From Lentisphaeria bacterium (GTDB lineage: Bacteria; Verrucomicrobiota; Lentisphaeria; Victivallales; UBA1829): 64,000 nt of DNA. The notes beneath the pieces were generated by a model. It was not told the DNA's origin. It saw only the letters and a list, made by a program, of their open reading frames with translations, and made no database searches. Each line of letters begins with the position of its first letter. Position 1 is the stretch's first letter. Positions 27,701 to 37,796 of the stretch are shown piece by piece. The position numbers and the translations under genes are program-made. The DNA lies in NCBI GenBank assembly GCA_017541665.1, contig JAFXYP010000064.1, positions 1-64,000 of the forward strand, read 5' to 3'.

Positions 27701-27822
27701 CCGCCCTCACCATCTACCTGATCCCCGCGCTGTTCTACAAGTTCGTCTACGATACCGCGCTGCCGAAGGCCACGATCGGACGCCGCCTGATGTGCTTCTT
27801 CGGATTCCGTCCGAAGGGATGA
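24709..27822 (+). CDS. RND family efflux permease (AcrB-like) lacking the usual proton-relay residues
   Basis: A 1037-residue inner-membrane pump with 12 membrane segments and two large periplasmic loops, as in AcrB. In TM4, AcrB has V-D-D-A-I-V-V-V-E-N. Here the same place reads V-A401-N402-S-V-V-V-I-E-N, so both Asp are gone. In TM10 the Lys of K-N-A-I-L is Asn (N924). The rest of the fold looks complete, so it is unlikely to be a decaying gene. The energy-coupling residues must differ, as in some RND subfamilies. The substrate is unknown. Strong ribosome site: GGGGAGG. Confidence 0.88.
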   Translation: MTLSQFSIRRKVAMTCIILMLAILGIFAYTKIGIDLLPKFDVPYVQVTAVYPGASPEEIEVDVARRIEDAIASIEGLKHITTVCMENAAALTLEFELGTDVDVMIHQVREKINTIMDDFPDGVKTPQLSKINVNAIPVVTLFLTGTRTLDEMYDYVDDKLSDQFSSIPGVGEVRVHGGNEVQLHIILDRDKMAAANLTVAEVIQRVAKNNIKLPVGRVREAGREISLTYNAEFQDVEDVKSLEVGSQAGKRLYLGDIADVRLISQEIRQEGYFGDELGVCIEIVKRSDANAVNVIEGIRKKYDELNRGGALPGGMRLTWFKDTGSFIRASVADSWQSVLLGILLTAVLIFLFLHEVRPTLIISITMPVSVVITFAAMDLMHYTFDMMTLVAIGCSAGILVANSVVVIENIIKKQHEGMPPAEAAAKGADEVLVAVAASALTNIVVFVPVALMKSVIGLLIAPFAGVMVIATVVSLFVSFTLTPLLASILLKESAGPRAWQKALFWLWDNVYDLVEAAYGRTLDMIHRFSGIVIILIVVGCFLIMRMVLPNVSMSFVPDNDKGEISIELEFPANYSLDETRARTLEIMKDVRAMPWVVKTGATVGYRNVMPGQVPEGVHLAEIAIIGKQKSEREPIAELVTQIHSILDKYENLLYSLTLPKATGVSGVDMTAFVSGVDFDKVEEYALLGAKILRESGMAQDIDTSVRTRKPRIVLKPNRTVIKDLGVDASTLGTSLVGYYEGVESGTFKVGGRSYDIRVKTEDVPGFDQAANIVAGSIRGRPIDLDVVATLEADPVSIALMREDKMRGGWIYANPAPGYTMDDIMRLLERKLAPELDQGYELKFFGQAEMMREGAAEFTSVFAIAIIMTYLLIAALLESWTRPILIMFTVPLGFVGLFLIIFLAHSSLSMVGMLGAVMMIGIVVNNAILILDETRMLELSGMTSHDAMTQAAKNKFRPVVMTSIASVAGMLPMAFGRGLGSELRSSCGLGVVGGLAFASALTIYLIPALFYKFVYDTALPKATIGRRLMCFFGFRPKG

Positions 27823-27870
27823 AAAACGGGCGGGGAGCGGGCGAAAGCGCGAAAAAAACGCGAAAGCGGC

Positions 27871-27898
27871 TTGAAAGCGGCGATTTTTGATGTATATT
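27871..27898 (+). promoter_or_regulatory. Promoter of rpmB
   Basis: TTGAAA, 16-base spacer, TATATT, about 60 bases before the rpmB start. Confidence 0.65.
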
Positions 27899-27959
27899 AT
27901 ATGTTACGTTTATCGAAAATCATACAAATCAATATCAAGATAGCTCGGAGGAACCCATC

Positions 27960-28190
27960 ATGAGCAACGTTTGCGAAATCTGCGGAAAGCACAAAGTCCA
28001 GGGCGGACACATCATCCGTCGTGGTTTGGCCAAGAAAAAAGGCGGTATCGGTATGCACGTCGTGAAAAACACCACGCGAACCTTCACGCCGAACATCCAG
28101 ACCATCCGCGTGGTCGAGAACGGCAACACCGTCCGGAAAAAAGTCTGCACGGCTTGCATCCGGAGCGGAAAAGTCCAGAAGGCCTGCTGA
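27960..28190 (+). CDS. rpmB: 50S ribosomal protein L28, zinc-binding type
   Basis: L28 of the large subunit, 76 residues. Two cysteine pairs (C-E-I-C near the start, C-T-A-C near the end) mark the zinc-binding 'C+' form. N-T-T-R-T-F-T-P-N-I-Q is the typical core. It is monocistronic with its own promoter and terminator; rpmG is not adjacent. A good ribosome site (CGGAGG) precedes the ATG. Confidence 0.95.
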   Translation: MSNVCEICGKHKVQGGHIIRRGLAKKKGGIGMHVVKNTTRTFTPNIQTIRVVENGNTVRKKVCTACIRSGKVQKAC

Positions 28191-28240
28191 GGGATCCTTT
28201 CCTCGCGCTTCATGGTCTTTGCCTGAATCGCACGCCGAAG

Positions 28241-28284
28241 CCGCTTCGGACGCAAGCCCGCGTCCCGGAGCGGTTTTGTTTTTT
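28241..28284 (+). terminator. Terminator of rpmB
   Basis: CCGCTTCGGACGC pairs with GCGTCCCGGAGCGG (one bulge) over a 6-base loop, followed by TTTTGTTTTTT. Confidence 0.75.
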
Positions 28285-28373
28285 AAACGCAAAATTTCTT
28301 TCGTTCCAAACACTTTCATATCGGCCGGAACCGTGAGATGTTCCGCCGAATCCAACAAGAAGGAGAAAACGTC

Positions 28374-29234
28374 ATGGCCAAAAGTAAAACCGGTCTGCTC
28401 GTCAAAATCATCCTCGCCATCCTGATCGTCCTCGTCGTCCTCGCCGTCGTGGTCATCCTGCTGATCGACCCGATCGCGAAGAACGCTCTGGAGAAGGGCG
28501 CCCCGCTGATCCTCGGCACCAACGTCTCCGTGGAGCGCATCCACATCGAGCCGTTCAACGGCCGCGTGGAGATCACCGAGCTCATCATCGACAACCCGTC
28601 CGAATCCTATTCCTCCGACTACGCGATCAAGCTCGGCGACATCATCGCCGACATCGACCTCGGCACCGTCACGAAGAAAAAGATCCGCATCGAGGATATG
28701 TTCCTGAAGGACATCGACGTCGTCTATGAGACGAGCGTCATCAACAGCAACCTGCAGGAGATCCTCGACAATGTGAAGAAGCTGGACACTGCCGAGAAAG
28801 AGGAAAAGAAGGCCGACGGCGGGAAGAAGGAAGCCGAGGAGAAGACGCTCCAGGTCGACAGGATCGAACTCGACAACGTCGGCATCACCGTCCAGGCCAA
28901 GGGCGCTGCCACGGGCCTCCCGATCAAGGTTTCCATGGATCCGATGACGAACCTCGGCACGGACGAAGAGGGCATCACGCCCGTCGGCCTCACTCTCCGC
29001 ATCCTCGGCGCCATCGTCACGACCGCCATCAAGAGCGCGGGCGGTTCCGTCAGTGATGCCGCCGCCGTGATCAGCGATGCCACTGCGGACGCCGTCGCGG
29101 GCGCGACCAGCGCCGCCGTCGACGCAGGCAAGAACGTCGTGAACGACGCGACCAACGCCGCTGCCGACGCTCTCAAGGGCCTTTTCGGCGGCAAGAAGGA
29201 AGACGCCGCGGAAGCCCAGCCGCAGGGCAACTGA
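28374..29234 (+). CDS. AsmA-like membrane-anchored protein
   Basis: A 286-residue protein with one N-terminal membrane segment (about residues 9-32, rich in Val, Leu and Ile) and the rest probably periplasmic. N-V-S-V-E-R-I-H-I-E-P-F-N-G-R-V-E and the following strand pattern resemble the N-terminal repeat of AsmA/DUF748 proteins, which shape or carry envelope lipids. A Lys/Glu-rich stretch (about 145-165) interrupts it. The C-terminal 90 residues are Ala/Asp/Val-rich and helical, low in complexity. The start is chosen for its strong ribosome site (AGAAGGAG) 8 bases upstream. Confidence 0.7.
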   Translation: MAKSKTGLLVKIILAILIVLVVLAVVVILLIDPIAKNALEKGAPLILGTNVSVERIHIEPFNGRVEITELIIDNPSESYSSDYAIKLGDIIADIDLGTVTKKKIRIEDMFLKDIDVVYETSVINSNLQEILDNVKKLDTAEKEEKKADGGKKEAEEKTLQVDRIELDNVGITVQAKGAATGLPIKVSMDPMTNLGTDEEGITPVGLTLRILGAIVTTAIKSAGGSVSDAAAVISDATADAVAGATSAAVDAGKNVVNDATNAAADALKGLFGGKKEDAAEAQPQGN

Positions 29235-29303
29235 CCGCCTTGAAAAGACATTGAATCCGCCTGTCCGCTGAACGGGACGGCGGGGAAGAAAGGAAAACAA
29301 ACC

Positions 29304-32258
29304 ATGCGCAAATTCTTTTGCTGTCTGCTGTTCTTTTTGCTGACTGCCCTGCCGTTCCTCTGCGAAGCCTGGGAGACGAAACAGGCCGTCGACAAGGACG
29401 GGTTCGCCTACGAATACATCCCCGACGATCCGTTTTCCTCGCGCACCTATGTATTGGAAAATGGTCTGAAGGTCTTCCTCTCCCGCAACACCCTCGAACC
29501 GCGCATCACCTCGCTGATCTCCGTCCGCGTGGGCGGCGCCGACGACCCGGAGGCCTCCACCGGCCTGGCGCACTACTTCGAGCACATGATGTTCAAGGGC
29601 AACGGCGTGCTGGCGTCGTTGGACTGGGAGAAGGAGGCCCCCCTGCTCGACGAGCTCGCGAAGCTCTTCGACAAGTACCGTCAGGAGACCGACCCCGACA
29701 AGCGAGCGGCCATCTACCGGGAGATCGACAAGGTCTCCGGCGAGGCCGCCAAGTATTCCAACGATGAATACTGGACGCTTGTGCGCGGCCTCGGCGCGAC
29801 CGACACCAACGCCTGGACCGGATACGATGAGACCGTCTACATCAACGACATCCCCTCCAACGCCCTCGACAAGTATCTCTACCTCGAATCCGTGCGCTTC
29901 TCCGCCATCGCGCTCCGCAGGTTCCATACCGAAATCGAGGCTGTCTACGAGGAGTTCAACCGTTCCCAGAACAACGACGGGCGCCGCGCCTCCGAGGCCC
30001 TCCGCAAGCAGCTTTTCCTGACGCATCCCTACGGACGCGACATCCTCGGCCTGCCGGAACACCTGAAGAGCCCGTCCATGAGCGATATCCTGCTCTTCTT
30101 CCAGGAGTATTACCAGCCCGCGAACATGGCGATCATCCTGTCCGGAGACCTGAACTACGAAGACGCCATGCGTTCCGTCCGCAAGTATTTCGGCGTGTTC
30201 CGCACCGACACGGCCAAACAGCTCGAAGCCCGCAAGGCGCTCGGCGAAAACGGCCGCGCCCGCCGCGAGCAGCCCATCGAATCCGTCCGCACTGCCGAGG
30301 TCGTCGGTCCCGACGCCGAAAGTCTCCAGCTGGCGTTCCGCTTCGAGAATACCCGCGAGAACGAGGTCATGCTGGAGATGGTCAACAGCATCCTGAACAA
30401 CAATCTCTGCGGGATCATGGAGCTCAATCTGGAGCTCCCGCGCAAGGTGATGTCCGAATCCAGCGGCGTCCACGGCATGCGCGACTATCTGCTGCATGCG
30501 TTCGCCGCGGAGCCGGCACAGGGCAAGACGCTGGAGGAAACGCGCGACATGATCCTCGGCGAACTCGAAAAGCTCAAACGCGGCGAGTTCCCCGACTGGC
30601 TGCCCGGCGCAATCGTGAACAACCAGCGCATGGCGCTCATCACGATCTCCGAAGACGCTTCCACTGCCGCCCACGTGCTTAACGACGCATTCATCCAGGG
30701 ACGCCCGCTCGTCGACCAGCTGAACGACATCGACGCCATGGAGAAGATCACGAAAGAGCAGATCACCGAGTTCGCGAAGAAGCATTACCGCGACAACTAT
30801 GTGATCGTCTACAAGCGCAAAGGCGAGGCGGAGGGCATCGTGAAGGCAGAGAAGCCCCCGATCACGCCCGTCGCCGTCCATGAGGAGCTCTCCGAGTTCG
30901 GACGCAATTTCGAACTCCTGCCCGTGGAGCCGGAAAAGGGTCCCGTCTATGCGGATCTGGAAAAGGACCTCCACATCACCCCGCTGGGCGACGGTCTGGC
31001 CCTCTTCACCTCCAAAAACGACATCAACGAGCGCTTCTCCCTTTCGTTGCAGTTCCCCGTCGGCACCCGCATGGACAAGGAGCTCGCCCTCGCCCTCGGC
31101 TGGATCGACGAACTCGGCACCGACAAGTATTCCGCCGAAGAACTCCGCCAGGAGTGGTTCAAGCTCGCCGCCCGCATGGGCACGTTCGTGGAGACCGACC
31201 GCTGCGGCCTCACGCTGAGCGGGCTCCAGCGCAATTTCAAGGAATCCCTCGCGCTTTTCGATCATGTGATTTCCAACGTGAAGGCCGACCCCGAATCGTA
31301 CAGGACGCTGGTCGATGCCGTCGAGAAGAGCCGTGCCGACCGCAGGACGAACCGCAGTTCCCTTTTCTCCGCCGCTGCCGGATTCGCCATCTACGGCGGC
31401 CCGGAAAACTATTCCGCCGACATTCTGCCGGTAAAGAAAATGCGCGAGATCGACCCGGAGAAGCTCATCGAACGCATTCACAACCTGCGCTCGTTCACGC
31501 ACGACATTGTGTACTACGGCCCCGCGGACGACAAGGAAGTGAAGGAGCTCCTGTCCGGCGTCATCGACCCGAAGGGCGCGCCCGGCACGTTCCCGAAGAC
31601 GCAGTTCTTCCAGGCGGCCGAGCCCGAAGAGGATGTGGTCTACGTAGTGGACTATCCCGGCGCGGCGCAGGCGCAGATCGAGGTCATCCGCCTCGACGGC
31701 AGGTTCAAGGACAAGCCCTACGATTTCGAGGACATCTACTCCACGCTCGAATCCCGCACGTTCATGAACGAACTTCGCGAACGCCAGGCGCTTGCGTATT
31801 CGGTCGGCGCGGGGTATTCCAACCCGGGCCGCGACCCGAACGGATACTCCATGTCCTACGGCGCGATCGGCACTCAGCACGATAAGTTCTTCACCTCGCT
31901 TGACGGCGTGCTCGCCCTGCTGGACGATCCGGCGGTCGGCGCCGCCGCGGCGTTCGAGTCTTCCCGCCAGAACCTGCTTTCCCAGTACCGCAACGTCCGT
32001 GTCCGGAAGGAAGACTATTACGGCGTCCGCCGCACGATGAAGAAGTTCGGCCTGAAGGAAGAATCGCGCAGGACCGCCTACGAAGGGCTGCTCAAGATGA
32101 GCATGGAACAATATCTCGGGCAGGCGAAGGAGCATATCACCGGGAAGAAGAACATCATCCTGATCCTCGCCGACCTGAAGCAGATCGACCGCGACGCGCT
32201 CGAAAAGTACGGCAAGGTCAGGATCATGAAGACCGACGAGCTCTTCCCGAACGACTGA
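29304..32258 (+). CDS. M16 family (pitrilysin-type) zinc metallopeptidase
   Basis: A 984-residue exported peptidase. The signal peptide is about residues 1-22. The inverted zinc motif H90-Y-F-E93-H94 is followed by the third ligand in E-I-E-A-V-Y-E-E-F-N (about 216). The active M16 domain (about 45-260) is followed by inactive M16C-type halves, giving the four-domain length of pitrilysin or insulysin. It probably degrades peptides in the periplasm. It follows the AsmA-like gene by 69 bases and precedes a small membrane protein by 7 bases, so the genes are likely one operon. Confidence 0.9.
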   Translation: MRKFFCCLLFFLLTALPFLCEAWETKQAVDKDGFAYEYIPDDPFSSRTYVLENGLKVFLSRNTLEPRITSLISVRVGGADDPEASTGLAHYFEHMMFKGNGVLASLDWEKEAPLLDELAKLFDKYRQETDPDKRAAIYREIDKVSGEAAKYSNDEYWTLVRGLGATDTNAWTGYDETVYINDIPSNALDKYLYLESVRFSAIALRRFHTEIEAVYEEFNRSQNNDGRRASEALRKQLFLTHPYGRDILGLPEHLKSPSMSDILLFFQEYYQPANMAIILSGDLNYEDAMRSVRKYFGVFRTDTAKQLEARKALGENGRARREQPIESVRTAEVVGPDAESLQLAFRFENTRENEVMLEMVNSILNNNLCGIMELNLELPRKVMSESSGVHGMRDYLLHAFAAEPAQGKTLEETRDMILGELEKLKRGEFPDWLPGAIVNNQRMALITISEDASTAAHVLNDAFIQGRPLVDQLNDIDAMEKITKEQITEFAKKHYRDNYVIVYKRKGEAEGIVKAEKPPITPVAVHEELSEFGRNFELLPVEPEKGPVYADLEKDLHITPLGDGLALFTSKNDINERFSLSLQFPVGTRMDKELALALGWIDELGTDKYSAEELRQEWFKLAARMGTFVETDRCGLTLSGLQRNFKESLALFDHVISNVKADPESYRTLVDAVEKSRADRRTNRSSLFSAAAGFAIYGGPENYSADILPVKKMREIDPEKLIERIHNLRSFTHDIVYYGPADDKEVKELLSGVIDPKGAPGTFPKTQFFQAAEPEEDVVYVVDYPGAAQAQIEVIRLDGRFKDKPYDFEDIYSTLESRTFMNELRERQALAYSVGAGYSNPGRDPNGYSMSYGAIGTQHDKFFTSLDGVLALLDDPAVGAAAAFESSRQNLLSQYRNVRVRKEDYYGVRRTMKKFGLKEESRRTAYEGLLKMSMEQYLGQAKEHITGKKNIILILADLKQIDRDALEKYGKVRIMKTDELFPND

Positions 32259-32265
32259 CCCCTGC

Positions 32266-32868
32266 ATGAGCAACAGGCTTTATACCGTTCTCATTCTCAT
32301 CGCATCGGTGCTTATGCTCGTCGCGGCCGTGATCGCCCTGCGGTCGGGGGCGCGCCTCCAGCCGTCCGAGGACGAACCTGATGAACCCATTGTGGAAGAA
32401 TGTTTCCGGGCGGAACCGGGCGGCACAGCGGATGAACCGGAAACCCGTGCAGAGGATTCCCGTCCGGCGAAAGGCCGCAAGTCCGGGAAGACACTGGACG
32501 AACGCAATAAGGCCGCGTTCGAAGTCGCGGAGATGTGCCATGAAGTGGAGGAGATGGTCCGGCGGTTCCGCGGCACCCCGGAGGAACGGCAGGACGTGAT
32601 CGATGAATGCGAGGAGGGCAGGGAACTGATCCGCCTGATCGCCGAGCTCAGCGTGTCCTCCATCGAAACGATGTCGCCCGAGGAGCTGGAGGAGGAACGC
32701 GAGAATTTTGAGCGGGACTACCGTGCGCAGCTGGACTACCTCCGGACCGGACGCCTTCAGCGCATGCTCAAGACCCCGGAGGAACGAGAAGTCATCGGCG
32801 GCACGATCGAGACGGTGCAGGATTTCCTGGAGCGGATCGACGAGGCGATGCGTTCCGCAGGATACTGA
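32266..32868 (+). CDS. Small single-pass membrane protein with charged coiled-coil
   Basis: A 200-residue protein. One membrane segment (about residues 6-26) is followed by a Pro/Glu-rich linker and then a strongly charged helical region (about 75-200) with runs of Glu and Arg. No named family is recognised. It starts 7 bases after the M16 peptidase gene, so translation is probably coupled, and it may act with that peptidase at the inner membrane. Confidence 0.65.
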   Translation: MSNRLYTVLILIASVLMLVAAVIALRSGARLQPSEDEPDEPIVEECFRAEPGGTADEPETRAEDSRPAKGRKSGKTLDERNKAAFEVAEMCHEVEEMVRRFRGTPEERQDVIDECEEGRELIRLIAELSVSSIETMSPEELEEERENFERDYRAQLDYLRTGRLQRMLKTPEEREVIGGTIETVQDFLERIDEAMRSAGY

Positions 32869-32935
32869 CGGGGCAAATGCCCCTCCGCAAGATTCCACCG
32901 GCGTTCCGGCCGGCTTGCCGCCGCTGTTTTTCCTC

Positions 32936-32964
32936 TTGAAAAACGACCCGTTTGGAGCTATATT
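32936..32964 (+). promoter_or_regulatory. Promoter of the BASS-like transporter gene
   Basis: TTGAAA, 17-base spacer, TATATT. It shows that the in-frame ATG at 32952 cannot be the start. Confidence 0.65.
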
Positions 32965-33008
32965 ATTTCTTTCTTTTGCATCACGCGTCTATAATTCTTA
33001 AGGCTCTT

Positions 33009-33971
33009 ATGTGGAAAGCGCTCGGCCAGCCGGCCAAAATCATCATCCCTCTCTTCATCGGACTCTGCCTCCCCTGGATGTCCCGCGCATCCTTCATGGT
33101 CCGCTGGCTGCTCGTCGTCATGCTCCTGAACGCCTGCCTGGGGATCAAGTTCAGCGGCCTGAAGGTGCGCCTGTACCACTGGTACCTGCTCGCCGCCAAC
33201 CTCGCGATCGGCGTGCTGGCGTGGCTTCTTGCCTGCTGGCTCTGCGGCGGCAACACCGAGGTCGCGAAAGCCGTCTTCTTCACGGCGATCTCCCCCACGG
33301 CCACCGCCGCCCCGGTCGTGATCGCGTTCCTGGGCGGAAACGTTGCCACGGTGCTGATGGGGTTCCTGATCAGCGACCTCGGCATCTCGCTCTTCCTGAT
33401 CGGCCTGCTCCCGGTCGTCACGGGGCAGATGGACTGGCGGTTCGTGCAGGAAGTCTTCCTGAACATCGCGTTCGTGATGGCGCTCCCCGTCTTCCTTTCG
33501 CGCGTCCTGCTGCATTTCTGGCCGTGGCTTGCCGATTTCGCCAAATATAAGATCGCGCCGCACGCCCTCTGGGCGTGGTCGGTCATGCTCCTTATTCTCG
33601 GCGGCATGGCGCGCACCACGTTCGACAAGCAGGAAGTCAGTGCCGTCGTCATCCTGCTGCAGATCGGCAGCGCCACGCTCGCCGTCTGCATCCTGAACTT
33701 CCTGCTCGGCTGGATCATCGGCCCGCGCCGCTGCAAGCTCGAATCCAGCCAGCTGCTCGGCCAGAAAAATACCTCGTTCACGATCTATCTGGCGATCACG
33801 TTCGCCTCTCCCGTCGCCGCGCTCGGCCCGCTTTTCTACATCCTCTGGCACAACAGCTGGAACGCCATCCAGATGTTCCAGTACGAGAAACGCAGGCAGC
33901 GCAGGTCGGCGTGCTTCCTCTCCTCTTCGGCTCCGGCGTCCGGCGCGGGCGCGGGACACCCCACACACTGA
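33009..33971 (+). CDS. BASS (bile acid:sodium symporter)-like membrane transporter
   Basis: A 320-residue protein with about 9-10 membrane segments. S-P-T-A-T-A-A-P-V-V resembles the crossover region of the BASS/SBF fold, and T-F-A-S-P-V-A-A-L-G may be the second crossover. Such carriers move organic anions with sodium; the substrate is unknown. The ATG at 33009 follows AAGG and lies downstream of the promoter. The C-terminal 30 residues are Ser/Arg/Ala-rich and probably cytoplasmic. It ends 26 bases before uvrA. Confidence 0.7.
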   Translation: MWKALGQPAKIIIPLFIGLCLPWMSRASFMVRWLLVVMLLNACLGIKFSGLKVRLYHWYLLAANLAIGVLAWLLACWLCGGNTEVAKAVFFTAISPTATAAPVVIAFLGGNVATVLMGFLISDLGISLFLIGLLPVVTGQMDWRFVQEVFLNIAFVMALPVFLSRVLLHFWPWLADFAKYKIAPHALWAWSVMLLILGGMARTTFDKQEVSAVVILLQIGSATLAVCILNFLLGWIIGPRRCKLESSQLLGQKNTSFTIYLAITFASPVAALGPLFYILWHNSWNAIQMFQYEKRRQRRSACFLSSSAPASGAGAGHPTH

Positions 33972-33997
33972 ACTCAATCTCAACGGACGCGATCATC

Positions 33998-36871
<2,874 letters not shown>

Positions 36872-36888
36872 TTCTAAGAGGCTTCCGG

Positions 36889-36917
36889 TTTGCATTTCCT
36901 TTTTTTTCTGCTATAGT
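36889..36917 (+). promoter_or_regulatory. Promoter of the WalJ-like hydrolase/kinase operon
   Basis: TTGCAT, 17-base spacer, TATAGT. Confidence 0.6.
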
Positions 36918-36954
36918 ATTCTGTCATTACGGATCGAATATTTTTCAGGCAACC

Positions 36955-37788
36955 ATGATTTCTCCGGCAGAAACATCTCCCGCAAATACGTCCTCCGCCC
37001 GTTCCCGCGCGTTCGGCTGCACCATCCTCGGAAGCGGCAGCAAGGGAAACGCCTCGGTCATCCACGGGCCGCAGGGCAACCTGCTGCTTGACGCGGGATT
37101 CTCCGCGAAGGAGCTGATGTGCCGCCTCGAACGTGTCCACGTCGATCCGTGTTCGCTCCGCGCCATCCTCATCACGCACGACCACTCCGACCACACCAGC
37201 GCGTGCCGCATCGTCTCGAACCGCCTCGGCATCCCCGCCTATTTCATCCCGGAGACGTTCTGCGAACTCTCGAAATGCGCCAACAAGGTCCCGGAGCACA
37301 AGATCCTCATCACGCCCGGCTCCCCGCTCGACCTGTGCGGCATCCACGTCGAACCTTTCTCCGTCTCGCACGACACGCCCGCCGTCGCGTACACGTTTGC
37401 CGTCCACGGCCACAAGATCGGGTTCGCGACCGACCTCGGCTTCGTCTCCAACCTCGCGAAATCCAAGCTCAGCGGCTGCGACCTGCTCGTGCTGGAGACC
37501 AACTACGACCCCGGCAGGCTCCGCGCCTCGGCGCGTCCGATCACGCTCAAACGCCGCATTGCGGGCCGGCAGGGCCACCTCGGCAATCCCGATGCCATGG
37601 AGGCGCTGGCCGAGCTCCTGTCCCCGAACACGCGCAGCCTGGTCTTCGCGCACCTCAGCCAGGAGTGCAATGACCCGGCCCTGGTCGCCGAACTGGCAGA
37701 ATCCCGCCTCGCCGAGCTTCGGCGGCAGGACGTCTCGTTCCGCATCGCCTCGCAGTTCGAACCGCTTGAGACTTTCTGGCTGGAGTGA
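36955..37788 (+). CDS. MBL-fold metallohydrolase, WalJ/YycJ-like
   Basis: A 277-residue metallo-beta-lactamase-fold enzyme. The start of the domain is G-S-G-S-K-G-N-A-S-V, the metal motif is T-H-D-H-S-D-H, and later metal ligands lie in F-A-T-D-L-G-F and F-A-H-L-S-Q-E-C-N. This pattern is that of WalJ/YycJ, a probable 5'-3' nuclease linked to cell-wall control in Firmicutes. There is an N-terminal extension of about 18 residues rich in Ser, Ala and Thr. It overlaps or nearly touches the kinase gene downstream (8 bases apart). Confidence 0.85.
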   Translation: MISPAETSPANTSSARSRAFGCTILGSGSKGNASVIHGPQGNLLLDAGFSAKELMCRLERVHVDPCSLRAILITHDHSDHTSACRIVSNRLGIPAYFIPETFCELSKCANKVPEHKILITPGSPLDLCGIHVEPFSVSHDTPAVAYTFAVHGHKIGFATDLGFVSNLAKSKLSGCDLLVLETNYDPGRLRASARPITLKRRIAGRQGHLGNPDAMEALAELLSPNTRSLVFAHLSQECNDPALVAELAESRLAELRRQDVSFRIASQFEPLETFWLE

Positions 37789-37796
37789 ACGGAACC

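Noticed and set aside
27897-32273. 1458-codon minus-strand frame across rpmB, the AsmA-like and M16 genes
   Set aside because: It covers several clear plus-strand genes with promoters, ribosome sites and motifs, and shows no domain of its own.
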